This document shows positions 1 to 9,534 of a DNA stretch of 64,000 nt, piece by piece. The notes under the pieces were generated by a model, which was given only the letters and a program-made list of their open reading frames with translations, was not told where the DNA came from and did not search any database. How positions within the stretch are numbered: the stretch's first letter is position 1; every line of letters starts with the position of its first letter. A program made the position numbers and the translations under genes. This stretch comes from an uncultured Eubacterium sp. (GTDB lineage: Bacteria > Bacillota > Clostridia > Lachnospirales > Lachnospiraceae), in contig CAJTLS010000003.1 of assembly GCA_910577295.1 (NCBI GenBank), positions 1-64,000 on the forward strand. The letters are read 5' to 3'.

Positions 1-241
1 GGGTGCATCCGGGTTTAGCACAGAGATGGGTCTGGGAGCAGTCGAACCGGTTTGCGCAATCGTTGAAAGCATGTCCCATGCATCCTTTTTTCTGAAAGAG
101 AAGATGGTTGCGAACTTCCTTTGAGATGGTGGAACAGTTTCTGTCTAAGGTTCTGCCGATTGCCTTAAAGGACTCATTTTGACTGAGCATCTGTTGTATT
201 GTTATTCTTTCATCCAGTGATAAATGGGTATGTTTTGCCAT
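1..241 (-). CDS. IS30-family transposase, N-terminal part (cut by window edge)
   Basis: The minus strand reads ATG at 241-239 behind an AAGGAGG site and stays open to base 1. The protein begins MAKHTHLSLDERITIQQMLS and continues with a helix-turn-helix (SFKAIGRTLDRNCSTISKEV) and a short Cys-containing stretch, which is the DNA-binding head of IS30-type transposases. The DDE catalytic core lies outside the window. I could not identify the terminal inverted repeat between this gene and 417, so the element boundary is unknown. Confidence 0.85.
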   Translation of the reverse strand, partial: MAKHTHLSLDERITIQQMLSQNESFKAIGRTLDRNCSTISKEVRNHLLFQKKGCMGHAFNDCANRFDCSQTHLCAKPGCT

Positions 242-416
242 AATGGTATCCTCCTTGTTTACCGGCATCACTGTATGATAAATATACAATATGTGTAAAG
301 GTAAAATCTACTCTTTATTTGTAAGGATAAGTTCTACAGGGAGAGGACTCAGGGGTAGAAATTAAATTTTCAATTGAGTCATATCCAAAAAAATAGGCTT
401 GGTTTTGGGATTTTGG

Positions 417-445
417 TTGCATTTTTATAATAACAGTGATACAAT
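417..445 (+). promoter_or_regulatory. sigma-A type promoter
   Basis: TTGCAT at 417-422 and TACAAT at 440-445 are separated by 17 bp, ahead of the AGGAGG site and ATG of the secreted protein at 505. Confidence 0.55.
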
Positions 446-504
446 AAGACTACATTCAGAGTGTGTAAGTGTCTGTACATACTATATAAAAAAGGAGGAT
501 TAAA

Positions 505-3024
505 ATGAGCAAGACACCAAAAATGGTCACAAAGCTGATGACTGTTCTTCTTTCGTTGGCGCTGATTGTGACATCTTTGTCTGTCACCAGCACGACTTCT
601 GATGCGAAGAAAGCAAAGATTAAGTCCGTGAAAGTGACAAGCCCTGTTACAAACGGTGGCAAACTGGTTTTGAAAAAAGGCCAGAAAAAGAGAATTAAAG
701 TAAAAGTAACCAAATCAGGAAAGATTAGTAAAAAGGTTACATACAAATCCAGTAACAAAAAAGTTGCTAAGATTGTTAAGTCAAAAGGGAAAGTATATGT
801 GAAAGCAGTAGGAAAGAAAAACAAGACTGCCAAAATCACAATCGCTTCCAAAGCTAACAAGAAAAAGAAAGCAACATTAAAGATTAAGATTGGTACACCG
901 ATTAAGAAAGTTTCCGTAAGCAAACTGAAAATTTCTACAAGTGTAACAAATAACAAAGAAGCGGATGCATCTAAGCGTACGAAGACAACGAAAAAGACAA
1001 TTAAATTTGTCTCTACAAAGAAGACACCGCTGGAACTTACCGAGCAGTATGATGATAAAGCAGCCGATACAGGCAATCAGCAGCTCGCAACCATCAGTGT
1101 GAAATATTCCCCGACAAAAGTCGGTTACAAAGGAATGAAATGGAAAGCAAAGAACAAGAAGATTGTTTATGTTTCTCCATATGGTGTAGTTACCCCTGTT
1201 AAACCGGGTAAAACCGTAATTTATGGTTATACGAAAGATGGTACAAACAAAAAAGTTAAAGTAAACGTAACCATCAAATCCAAACCAGCGTTAGCTACGC
1301 CGACACCAAACTATGAGCCGGAAGATAACAGAACAAAGACAGTTGTTGAAGATTTTGAAGATTATCCGGTAGGTTATGACTGGGAGAGCAATGCATTAGA
1401 GGGTACTTCCGGTAAGGCAACAAGAGGTAAAGAATATGTAGGCAAGAATATTGGTAAAATGACGGTCGTACAGGACCCTGAGAACCCGAACAACAAGTGT
1501 TTGAAAGTCGAGTACAACGGAAATACGCAGGCATACGATTATGCCCCGATTTTCAATCTGTCACTCAGAAAATCATTGGATGACTACTCTGGCGTTATGA
1601 TTCAATCCCGTGTTGTTTCGAGTAACACAGGAGATTGTCAGCATAAAGCAGTAGCTGCATATTTCAGTAAATATAAGACGATTACGCCAGAGCATTACTT
1701 TGACACGACTCTGACGGCAGACGATGCTAAGAAGAAAGGCGTTTCAGAAGATTTAGTTAAGTTCTCTGCAGATGCTTCTCATGCAACCGGTAAGGACGAG
1801 ACATATAATGTCAAGGGCGGCGAGTTCGATTATATGACGTATAATAACCATTCGTTCCCGATGTTCTATAATGACTGGTCGAAAGCAGACGGCAAGAAGC
1901 CTGAAAACCGTACGGTAGGTTTCAAAGAGTCTGAAAATGACAAGTACAAGGCCGGATGGCATCAGAATAAGCTTGGCTTTAATAAAGGAAATATTACCGA
2001 AGAGGGTGTATTGTCCAGCAAGCGTGTTTCTATGGTAATTGGTAGTACTTACTCTGGTATGTATAACAATGCAAGCCTGACATTGTATTTGGATAACTTG
2101 ACGCTCCTTGAGGGAGAAACTCCATGTACTGGCGTTAAATTGGAAAATGTGCCGACTAAGATTGCCAAAGGGCTGAAGATGTCTATTGCACAGGAAGACA
2201 TTGTTTATCAGCCAGAATCTACAACGCAGACACAGTTGACATGGTCTTCCAGTGATGAGAAAGTGATTAAAGTGGACGGCTCTAAATCCAGTCCGGTAAT
2301 GGAAGCAGTAGGTACTGGTAAAGCGACGATTAAGGCTGTTGTTACGAAGAATCCATCGGTTTCCATGAGCTTTACAGTAGAAGTATTCGAGCCGAAGAAA
2401 GCAGCACAGGATTTGGTTGTGGATTTGACTAAGATAAAGATTCTTCCAAAAGTTGCAGAGGGAGACGATCAGACGAAAGTGTTCTCTTCCATCGACAGCA
2501 TTAAACAGGATGCAAACGGCTTGAATATTACCTTTACACAGGCAAATAACGACCACGTTGTATTGGATTTGGGTCAGTCTTATGACATGACTCAGTACAA
2601 AGGCTTCCAGATTGTAGGTGAAGCAACGGAACAGATGAGTTTAGAGTTGTACGCAGACAATGTAGATTTGCGTCAGGATAAGTTCTGGATTAAGCAGGTA
2701 CAGTATGCAGGATATCCGTTCTTTGGCGGCTCCCATGCACACCGTTCGTTTGAGGGAACCAGTTGTGGCGAGCGCGGTGTAGAAGAAAACTTATGGTCAA
2801 ACTGGGTGGCAACACCGACGGCGCCATCTACGGCAGTACCGGGCGGCGATATGACAAATGTCCGCTACATTGTATTGAAAGCGAACAAATATGATCCGTC
2901 TCTGCATGAGCACAAATGGTTGGTTAAGAGCCTGCGCTTCAAGGTAGACGAGTATGTAAATAACAATCCTACGGATGCCGAAATCGAGGCAAACGGTGGA
3001 CAATGGTTTGAGAAAAAGAATTAA
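505..3024 (+). CDS. Secreted multi-domain Ig-like (BIG2) surface protein
   Basis: An 839-residue exported protein. Residues 1-33 form a signal peptide (basic start, hydrophobic core, cleavage near SDAKKA). Residues about 35-130 are an extremely lysine-rich Ig-like domain, followed by a second BIG2-like domain (to about 260), a short Pro/Thr linker, a beta-sandwich resembling carbohydrate-binding or laminin-G folds (about 275-555), a third BIG2-like domain (about 560-645) and a C-terminal beta-sandwich. No catalytic motif and no LPXTG anchor is visible. It sits just before a second protein of the same design and near a xylanase carrying the same basic module, so a role in cell-surface polysaccharide binding is likely but inferred. 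Confidence 0.8.
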   Translation: MSKTPKMVTKLMTVLLSLALIVTSLSVTSTTSDAKKAKIKSVKVTSPVTNGGKLVLKKGQKKRIKVKVTKSGKISKKVTYKSSNKKVAKIVKSKGKVYVKAVGKKNKTAKITIASKANKKKKATLKIKIGTPIKKVSVSKLKISTSVTNNKEADASKRTKTTKKTIKFVSTKKTPLELTEQYDDKAADTGNQQLATISVKYSPTKVGYKGMKWKAKNKKIVYVSPYGVVTPVKPGKTVIYGYTKDGTNKKVKVNVTIKSKPALATPTPNYEPEDNRTKTVVEDFEDYPVGYDWESNALEGTSGKATRGKEYVGKNIGKMTVVQDPENPNNKCLKVEYNGNTQAYDYAPIFNLSLRKSLDDYSGVMIQSRVVSSNTGDCQHKAVAAYFSKYKTITPEHYFDTTLTADDAKKKGVSEDLVKFSADASHATGKDETYNVKGGEFDYMTYNNHSFPMFYNDWSKADGKKPENRTVGFKESENDKYKAGWHQNKLGFNKGNITEEGVLSSKRVSMVIGSTYSGMYNNASLTLYLDNLTLLEGETPCTGVKLENVPTKIAKGLKMSIAQEDIVYQPESTTQTQLTWSSSDEKVIKVDGSKSSPVMEAVGTGKATIKAVVTKNPSVSMSFTVEVFEPKKAAQDLVVDLTKIKILPKVAEGDDQTKVFSSIDSIKQDANGLNITFTQANNDHVVLDLGQSYDMTQYKGFQIVGEATEQMSLELYADNVDLRQDKFWIKQVQYAGYPFFGGSHAHRSFEGTSCGERGVEENLWSNWVATPTAPSTAVPGGDMTNVRYIVLKANKYDPSLHEHKWLVKSLRFKVDEYVNNNPTDAEIEANGGQWFEKKN

Positions 3025-3047
3025 TTTTCCGAATCAACAAAGTTACT

Positions 3048-3083
3048 AAAGTGAACTTCCTGCTCTGGCAGGAAGTCCGCTTT
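3048..3083 (+). terminator. Stem-loop between the two Ig-like protein genes
   Basis: The arms ACTTCCTG and CAGGAAGT, extended outward with small mismatches, form a strong hairpin. No T-run follows on the plus strand, so it may be a weak terminator or an mRNA-processing hairpin separating two coregulated genes. Confidence 0.45.
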
Positions 3084-3124
3084 AAAAATAAAAAACTAAA
3101 ATTATAAAATAGGAGGTAACAGTT

Positions 3125-5041
3125 TTGAAGAAGAGTGTCAAATCTGTAATAGCAAAATCTCTGGCTGTCGTAATGGCATTCAGTGTTGCGGCAATCGCAC
3201 CGGCTGCTTCTTCGGATGCAGCAGCTAAAAAACCTACTTTGGCAAAGAAATTAACCGTTAATAAAGGTAAGTCAAAGACGTTAAAAGTAAAAGGGAAAGC
3301 CAAAGTAAAGAAGACAACATGGTCTTTGAACAAGAAGAGCAAGAAGATTGTATCCATTAGCAAGAAAAAGAAAAAGAGTGTAAAGATTAAGGGTAAGAAA
3401 GTTGGAAAGGCAACTTTGACGGCAAAGATTAAAGTTGGTAAGAAGACATATAAGAAAAAATGTACGATTACAGTAAAGAAAGTGTCTGCTAAGGCTACTC
3501 CGACACCAACGCCACCGAGCGGAAATAAAGCTACACCAACCCCACCAGGCGGCAATAACGGCCCAACTCAGAGACCGAAAGTTGACGTTGTAGACGGTAA
3601 AAAGGTAATTGAGTCAAACACGTATCCGATTACGATTAATGAGCAGAACGAGACAACTTTGACTTGTATTTCCAAGAGACCGGAAGATGCAGATGAAGTT
3701 GCCGGTTATACGGACTATGGTAAAGACGGCGTAACATTTACTTCTCTGGTAGATTATAACTCGGGTGTTTCTTTCTACATTAATCCTTGTACAAGTGATG
3801 ATCAGTTAGTAGATCTGCCTAAGGGCGAAGGATATCTTGGTTTCCAGGATGCTATCAAGGATATGTCGGACTACGATTATATCCGTATGGAAGTAACTTC
3901 AGAAAATGAGTTGAACTTCCGTACTTACAATGAGTATGATGCATTGGAAAGCGAGGGCTTCCCTGGCACATGTACAACAGAGGTATACGAGGCAAAATGG
4001 TCTGGCCCAGTTCCTGCTGCTGATTATCTTGTAGAAGATGGCGGTATAGGTAAAATGGTTAAGGATGAGTATGTAACACGTACAGTATTTGTTCCGATTG
4101 AAGATTTGTACTCCGGTAAAGGTTCTGAAGCTGGTTCCGGATGTGATTTCTCCACTATTTCTGCCATTGCTATCAGCCCACAGCGTGCGGGTATGGAAGT
4201 GACAGTTCACTCGATTGACTTTGTCAAAGTAGAGAGACCGAATAAAGTTTCCGGCATTACGGTAACTTGTGAAAAAGATACAGTAGCAAATAACAAGACT
4301 GCCACATTAGTGGCAACGGTAAATCCGGAAAATGCTTCCCGTAAAATTGTAAAATGGACATCTAGTGACCCATCATTGGCTACAGTTAGTTTCCAGGGTA
4401 CTGTTCTTGCCAACAATCAGGACAAGACAGGTGAGTGTACCTTTACGGCGACAGCGACTGACGGAAGTGGTGTGGCCGGTTCCATTAAATTAAAGATTGG
4501 TGATGAATCCGGAGAACCGCAGATTATTACAACCCAGAAAGTGGACTTTACGGACGCTAATGTTACAGCGGCCGAGGGAGCTGTAAAATCGGCAGACGGA
4601 ATTAAGTTTGCGGCAGGAACAAATCAGACTTTTGTAAACTTTAGTAAATATATGGATGCAAAAAATATTGATTTGTCAAAGTATGATTCCTTAAAAGTAG
4701 ACTGGGAAGTTCAGGATGCCAACGGCAAAGCGCTTGAGGATTATTCCGATTATCCGGATGCCTCAGTACCTACAAATGGTAAAATTGCTTTTGCAGCCGC
4801 TAGTTCACTGAATGGTTATAGTAACGGCGTAGATACAAACTATACTGGTGATGACGATACGACAAAGGATCAGATGTTCCTTAATGTCTATACCGGTGAT
4901 ACTAATATTCTGACGATTTCCAACTTGAATCCGACAGAAGTACCTTTGATAGCAGGATTTAATCTTCAGTTGACAGATGCCATTCCGGCGAACTGCCATA
5001 TTGTAGTTAAAGCTGTTACATTCGTTAAGGATGAGGCTTAA
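3125..5041 (+). CDS. Secreted lysine-rich Ig-like surface protein
   Basis: A 638-residue exported protein starting at TTG 3125, chosen because AGGAGGT lies 8 bases upstream and the signal peptide follows directly. After cleavage near residue 30 comes a lysine-rich Ig-like domain (about 33-118), a Pro/Thr/Gly linker (TPTPTPP type), a beta-sandwich domain (about 150-370), a BIG2-like domain (about 375-460) and a C-terminal beta-sandwich. No enzyme motif is seen. The N-terminal module is clearly related to that of the xylanase at 9535, so the module is probably a shared surface or glycan attachment device. Confidence 0.78.
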   Translation: MKKSVKSVIAKSLAVVMAFSVAAIAPAASSDAAAKKPTLAKKLTVNKGKSKTLKVKGKAKVKKTTWSLNKKSKKIVSISKKKKKSVKIKGKKVGKATLTAKIKVGKKTYKKKCTITVKKVSAKATPTPTPPSGNKATPTPPGGNNGPTQRPKVDVVDGKKVIESNTYPITINEQNETTLTCISKRPEDADEVAGYTDYGKDGVTFTSLVDYNSGVSFYINPCTSDDQLVDLPKGEGYLGFQDAIKDMSDYDYIRMEVTSENELNFRTYNEYDALESEGFPGTCTTEVYEAKWSGPVPAADYLVEDGGIGKMVKDEYVTRTVFVPIEDLYSGKGSEAGSGCDFSTISAIAISPQRAGMEVTVHSIDFVKVERPNKVSGITVTCEKDTVANNKTATLVATVNPENASRKIVKWTSSDPSLATVSFQGTVLANNQDKTGECTFTATATDGSGVAGSIKLKIGDESGEPQIITTQKVDFTDANVTAAEGAVKSADGIKFAAGTNQTFVNFSKYMDAKNIDLSKYDSLKVDWEVQDANGKALEDYSDYPDASVPTNGKIAFAAASSLNGYSNGVDTNYTGDDDTTKDQMFLNVYTGDTNILTISNLNPTEVPLIAGFNLQLTDAIPANCHIVVKAVTFVKDEA

Positions 5042-5062
5042 AAAATTGTAAATCAGATAATA

Positions 5063-5094
5063 AAGGGAACTGTTTTATGGCAGTTCCCTTTTTT
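5063..5094 (+). terminator. Rho-independent terminator
   Basis: AAGGGAACTG and CAGTTCCCTT form a perfect 10-bp stem followed by a T-run. It ends the transcript of the preceding Ig-like gene. Confidence 0.9.
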
Positions 5095-5149
5095 ATTGTA
5101 TAGGAAACTTCAAGTTGTGCGGAGCAAAAATTAAAATGAGGGTAAATAA

Positions 5150-5177
5150 TTAACAAATGTAAACCGAAATATATAAT
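5150..5177 (+). promoter_or_regulatory. Promoter of the BlaI/BlaR-like pair
   Basis: TTAACA at 5150-5155 and TATAAT at 5172-5177 with a 16-bp spacer precede the regulator gene. The spacer holds ACAAATGTA, resembling a BlaI/MecI-type TACA/TGTA operator, which would fit autoregulation. Confidence 0.5.
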
Positions 5178-5251
5178 AGAGGAATATAACTTCTTACAGG
5201 ACGATTGTGAGATAAATTTCAGAAACTTTGGAAATGAGGGGTTGTATGGGG

Positions 5252-5638
5252 ATGAAAAACGATTTTTTGCCTAGTGAGACGGAGTGGCAGCTTATGGAAG
5301 TATTATGGGAGAGTGAAAGTTCCCTTTCTTCTTTGGAAATTATTCATCGGATCAACCAAAAACGGAAGATGTCGCCGAGGACGGCGCGTGTATTGCTAAA
5401 TCGCTTAAAACAAAAGGGTATGGTAGATTTTACAATAGATGAAAAAGATAGCCGAATCTATCATTATTTTCCGAAACGGACACGCGAGGAGTGCCGTCAG
5501 GAGAAGAGCAGACAATTTGCGGAAAGTTATTTTGCCGGAAATCAAATGGGAGTTCTCGTATCGCTGGCCGAATCTTTTGATTTATCAGAAAAGCAAATAG
5601 ATGCATTGCGCAAAGTATTGGATGGAGAAAGTGAATGA
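5252..5638 (+). CDS. BlaI/MecI/CopY-family transcriptional repressor
   Basis: About 128 residues with the winged-helix pattern of penicillinase repressors: LPSETEWQLMEVLWE at the start, then an HTH with MSPRTARVLLNRLKQKGMV, a wing with SRIYHYFP, and a C-terminal dimerisation region. In this family the repressor is inactivated by proteolysis triggered by the membrane sensor encoded next door. I chose ATG 5252 because AGGGG at 5237-5241 lies about 10 bases upstream; in-frame TTG 5228 and ATG 5246 are less well placed. The next gene starts 10 bases after its stop. Confidence 0.88.
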   Translation: MKNDFLPSETEWQLMEVLWESESSLSSLEIIHRINQKRKMSPRTARVLLNRLKQKGMVDFTIDEKDSRIYHYFPKRTREECRQEKSRQFAESYFAGNQMGVLVSLAESFDLSEKQIDALRKVLDGESE

Positions 5639-5647
5639 GGTGTATCA

Positions 5648-6886
5648 ATGTCGCTATGGTTTCTTAATCTGAGAGAAATAATCAGCTTTGGCTGTATGTA
5701 TTATACGATTCAGTTAGGCCGCTGCGTGCTGTTTTCTGTGCCGATATTGTTATGCATTTATATGTTGCGTAAAACGATGTTACGGCGTTGCATATTTGGG
5801 AGAGTAGTTGTGTGGTCGGTTATTGTTATTTTGCCTTTTTTGGGGAAATTGTATGCCTGTTATGAAAATCCCGTGTTTGTGAAAGCTACGTACTGGTGGA
5901 CAAAGCTGTGTTTTGAAATTGCCGCGCTTAAATGGATTTATATCGGCGGTGTTGTTGTGACGGCAGCGTTTTTGCTTAGACAGAAATACCGTCTTTTGCG
6001 TATGATAAAAAGATTGCCGGTCGCCTGCTGCTGCGGTGTCAGAGTTTATGTGATGCCAGAGGCTGTTACGCCTTTTACCATTGGCTGGATACGTCATCGT
6101 ATTGTAGTGCCAGAGGTGTTTTTACATTGTATGTCCGAAGAAGAGCTCGAGGTAATCGTATTACATGAGCGCGTACATATCCGGTTAGGGCATCTGTTGA
6201 TTTTCGGGATATGGAACTGTATTCGCTGTCTGCTGTGGCTTAATCCGCTGCTGGCTGTTGCTGTCAAATGGCTGAAAGCAGATATGGAAAATTGTTGTGA
6301 TGCGTTGTGTATGCATTTGTCAGATATGAACGCAAAAGAATATGGAAATCTGCTGCTGAAAAGTATACGTCTGCTGCAGGAGGGAAAAGAGCAGAAAGCA
6401 TTATATGTTACGTTTGTCGGTGAAAAACAGTTTCAGAATCTGGAGGAGAGATTTCGTAACATAATGAGGCGCCGTCGAATCCGTATGAGGCATGTGGTGG
6501 CAATCGGTATTTTGGCTTTTACAGTAGCCGCAGGCGCGCTTACGGGAGTGAGTGCCGTGTCTTATCCGCGTTATAATGAGAGCCGGTATATAACCGTAAC
6601 AAACCATGATGCTACAAAAGAATTGCTTCCGGACTGTGCAGAAGTTCGTTCCGCTATATCCGTTGAAAAGAACCGATTGCTGATAGATACTAATAAGATG
6701 AATGAATTGCTCCGCAAATATAAGGTAAAAGAGAAACGCTTTTTTCTTCTCTTTGGAGGGTATATGAAGATGCCCGGTATGGGGGGAGCAAGTAACGGCG
6801 CTTTTGTCGAATATGATGAAGCAAAAAATCCTTTAATAGTTCCTTTTAAAGCGAACGGCTGGGGCCCGATAATGAAATATATGTAA
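5648..6886 (+). CDS. M56-family (BlaR1/MecR1-like) membrane metalloprotease
   Basis: A 412-residue membrane protein with several N-terminal transmembrane segments and a zinc-protease motif HERVH at residues 173-177, then LGHLL, as in BlaR1/MecR1. It ends in a short extracytoplasmic tail after a transmembrane helix near 280-300, too short for the penicillin-binding sensor of true BlaR1. The signal is therefore unknown; induction by beta-lactams cannot be assumed. It is cotranscribed with the repressor at 5252, its probable substrate or partner. Confidence 0.85.
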   Translation: MSLWFLNLREIISFGCMYYTIQLGRCVLFSVPILLCIYMLRKTMLRRCIFGRVVVWSVIVILPFLGKLYACYENPVFVKATYWWTKLCFEIAALKWIYIGGVVVTAAFLLRQKYRLLRMIKRLPVACCCGVRVYVMPEAVTPFTIGWIRHRIVVPEVFLHCMSEEELEVIVLHERVHIRLGHLLIFGIWNCIRCLLWLNPLLAVAVKWLKADMENCCDALCMHLSDMNAKEYGNLLLKSIRLLQEGKEQKALYVTFVGEKQFQNLEERFRNIMRRRRIRMRHVVAIGILAFTVAAGALTGVSAVSYPRYNESRYITVTNHDATKELLPDCAEVRSAISVEKNRLLIDTNKMNELLRKYKVKEKRFFLLFGGYMKMPGMGGASNGAFVEYDEAKNPLIVPFKANGWGPIMKYM

Positions 6887-6933
6887 CATTTACAGTGGTT
6901 GTGTTGTGTTTCTCCTTGAGAAATATTACATAA

Positions 6934-6974
6934 CCCTATATGGGCGCCTGCAGCAGGCAGACGTCCATATAGGG
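6934..6974. terminator. Bidirectional terminator between convergent genes
   Basis: CCCTATATGG and CCATATAGGG form a long stem with a partly paired GC-rich interior, located between the convergent M56 and VanW genes. Confidence 0.7.
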
Positions 6975-6977
6975 AAA

Positions 6978-8291
6978 TTAGTTATAGGTATCATGAGATA
7001 AAGAGATGCTTTCTTGTTTTGTTTTTCCCACATATACATCGAGGAAAGTCTTTGCCTCCTTATCCGTGATTTTCTCGCTTCTTGGTCTATATGTCTTTCC
7101 TTTCAGGGCGTCTTGATATGATTGAATCGCCACGGCCAGGGTTCCCTTTTTTGTTTGGGACAGAATCAGGATTGGCACATCGAGAGTATTTCGGATGACT
7201 AAGTCTTTGCCACCGACGGAAAGCGCTGCGTCTAAACCCAATTTAGAATAGCCAACCGGCATGCTGTGTGGATATCGTTTTTCCGGTAAAATCCCTGCGA
7301 GAAGAAAGGTGTGGTAAGCAGTTGTGGAAACCTGACAAATACCGCCGCCTTCTGCCTGAACAACGTCTCCGCGGAAAAAGGCATCAGATTTTTTGTAAGA
7401 TTTCTTATCCTTTTTGTTGTAAAGAACATCAAGGAAAGAAATGTCCTCTCCGGGAAGAAGGCAGACGCCGTTAAGGCGGGAAGCAGCCAGACGAATGTTG
7501 TAGCCGCGGGAAGTGTTTTCTTTAAAAGTAGTTGCATGACGGGCGATTAGTGTGTTGACCTTTTTTAAGTCTTCAGGATACCAGACGGGTTTGACTTTGG
7601 TTGTTTTGTATCCGCCCGAAAAATTTTTTGTAGTTTGGCGATTAAGGTAAGTGCGCAGTTCTTTGGCAATCGTCTGGGTATCCAGTACGCATCCCTCCTT
7701 TGCCGGCAGGACAACATAAGAAGAGGTAATGCGGGAATTTTCAGCGGCAACATCATATTTTTTGGACAGGGCCCGTATTATTTTATTGAGTTGCGCTTCC
7801 CGGCACTCGCATTGAATGGAAATTTTCAGCGTTGTGGCTTCTTCATTTCCCTTAATAATATCATACTGCTCTTTAATGGAACGCTTTTTGTCTATAGATA
7901 TTATGTATTGGGCAAGAGCGTTTTCTTCTCCCGATTCGAACGTCGAGCCGTCGGAACATTTGTAGTAAATATGCTGTCCCAAATCTTTCATTTTGTATTT
8001 GATTGTGTCGTTATTGATTTGCAGCGTCGCGGTGCTGTCATCATAAGGCTTGCGTTCTTTTTGCAGGACGGCAGTTAGTGACGCAGCGTTCATGCGGGTC
8101 AGATTGACGCTCCCGATACTTTTATTGGGATAAGAAATGTCTTTATATAAATCTACTGCCAGTTTCTGTTCCTGAAGTATTTTCTGTTGCTGCAGTTTCC
8201 AATAGGGAAGATACAGATAAAGCGATATAATGCCGCAAAACGTAAGTAGCGCCAGTATTAAAATGGCAAATATGCTCGTATGTTTTTTCAT
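6978..8291 (-). CDS. VanW-family secreted/membrane-anchored protein
   Basis: About 437 residues. A single N-terminal transmembrane segment (about 8-30) is followed by a region resembling the putative peptidoglycan-binding domain of VanW proteins (about 50-230) and the VanW domain (about 235-400, with LNGVCLLPGEDISF, GGGICQVSTTAY and NTLDVPI). VanW proteins occur in vancomycin clusters but are widespread in Clostridia with unknown biochemical role; no van genes are nearby. Start ATG 8291 is preceded by GGAGGTAA; the longer reading from 8306 has no better signal. Confidence 0.85.
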   Translation of the reverse strand: MKKHTSIFAILILALLTFCGIISLYLYLPYWKLQQQKILQEQKLAVDLYKDISYPNKSIGSVNLTRMNAASLTAVLQKERKPYDDSTATLQINNDTIKYKMKDLGQHIYYKCSDGSTFESGEENALAQYIISIDKKRSIKEQYDIIKGNEEATTLKISIQCECREAQLNKIIRALSKKYDVAAENSRITSSYVVLPAKEGCVLDTQTIAKELRTYLNRQTTKNFSGGYKTTKVKPVWYPEDLKKVNTLIARHATTFKENTSRGYNIRLAASRLNGVCLLPGEDISFLDVLYNKKDKKSYKKSDAFFRGDVVQAEGGGICQVSTTAYHTFLLAGILPEKRYPHSMPVGYSKLGLDAALSVGGKDLVIRNTLDVPILILSQTKKGTLAVAIQSYQDALKGKTYRPRSEKITDKEAKTFLDVYVGKTKQESISLSHDTYN

Positions 8292-8583
8292 ATTTACCTC
8301 CTCCATTCAGGTATAGAACTTAAGTTCCATGCTTTTGTATAAAATAAGATGTTGGGACAAAAAAGAGATTATCCCGTCAATGGATACTGAGGATTGATCC
8401 GTATTGATTACATTATAACATATCGTTTATAGGAAGCAAGGATTTTGATATGTGTAAAATGAGCATTTTGGTTTGCCTGATGATAATTTTGTAAGATGGA
8501 AAACTTATGTAAATACTCTTTTCCGTTTGCTAGTCCAACACTTCTATGGTAAGATAGGAATAACAGATGAAAGGAGTACGAAT

Positions 8584-9426
8584 ATGACTGGGATTATATT
8601 AGAGGGCGGTACGTTTCGTCCTATTTACAGTTGCGGCGTAATGGACGCACTATTATCGGAAAATATTTTGCTTCCTTATTGTATTGGAGTATCGGCCGGA
8701 ATTGCGGATGGTGTTTCCTATATATCGAAACAGCCGCAGAGAAATTTGGAAATTGTACAGAAATACCGGAATGACAAGCGATATATGAGTCGACAGAATC
8801 TGATAAAAGATAAGAGTCTGTTCGGGTTGGATTTTGTATTTGGTGAAATTCCCAATAAACTGATTCCTTTTGATATGGAGACTTTCCGCTCTTATGCGGG
8901 TACTTGTCTGGTAGGCGTGACAAATGCTGCCACCGGACAGGCAGAGTATAAGAATGCGATGGATATGGACGAACAATATACGATGCTGCGGGCTACCTGC
9001 GCACTGCCCGTGTTTTTTCCTGCGATTGAGATGGATGGACAGAAATATTACGATGGTGGATTAGCAGACCCGATACCGGTTCGAAAAGCGCTGGCGGACG
9101 GATGCGATAAAGTAATTATTGTGCTGACACAGCCGCAGGGATATGTCAAGCATCTCGGAAAATATGACAAAATGGGAATCCGTATACTGGGAAGAAAATA
9201 TCCGGAGATAAAAAAAGCAATCAAAAGTCGTCCGGAACGATATAATGAGGAGGTGAAATTTTGTGAACAGCTTGTAAGGGAGGGAAAGGCAATGCTTCTC
9301 CGTCCTAACCATCTGCTGAATAGTTTTGAAAGTGATGTGCGCAAATTGGAAATGGCATATTGGCATGGCTTTCGCATGACAAAAGAGAGGATGAAAAAGA
9401 TAAAAAGATTCTTAAGTGATTGCTGA
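8584..9426 (+). CDS. Patatin-like phospholipase
   Basis: A 280-residue protein with the patatin fold signature: glycine-rich EGGTFRPIYSCGVMDAL (oxyanion region), nucleophile elbow GVSAG at residues 35-39 (Ser37) and the catalytic DGG with Asp157 in YYDGGLADP. Such enzymes are acyl hydrolases using a Ser-Asp dyad. There is no signal peptide, so it is cytoplasmic or membrane-peripheral. The ATG at 8584 has AAAGGAG upstream; the longer frame to 8473 is unsupported. It lies alone between divergent and unrelated genes. Confidence 0.88.
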   Translation: MTGIILEGGTFRPIYSCGVMDALLSENILLPYCIGVSAGIADGVSYISKQPQRNLEIVQKYRNDKRYMSRQNLIKDKSLFGLDFVFGEIPNKLIPFDMETFRSYAGTCLVGVTNAATGQAEYKNAMDMDEQYTMLRATCALPVFFPAIEMDGQKYYDGGLADPIPVRKALADGCDKVIIVLTQPQGYVKHLGKYDKMGIRILGRKYPEIKKAIKSRPERYNEEVKFCEQLVREGKAMLLRPNHLLNSFESDVRKLEMAYWHGFRMTKERMKKIKRFLSDC

Positions 9427-9534
9427 ATGTATCAATAATTATGCCATATAGTTCAATGGAAAAGAAAGGCGTCAATGCTATACTTAAATTACGTTTTTCT
9501 ATGTGAAAACAACATATTAAAGGAGGATGAGACA

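Noticed and set aside
456..1076. Hydrophobic minus-strand ORF opposite the lysine-rich gene
   Set aside because: Lysine codons AAA/AAG read as Phe/Leu on the other strand, giving a false membrane protein; the plus strand has a signal peptide and ribosome binding site. The same applies at 3082-3555 and 9517-9957.
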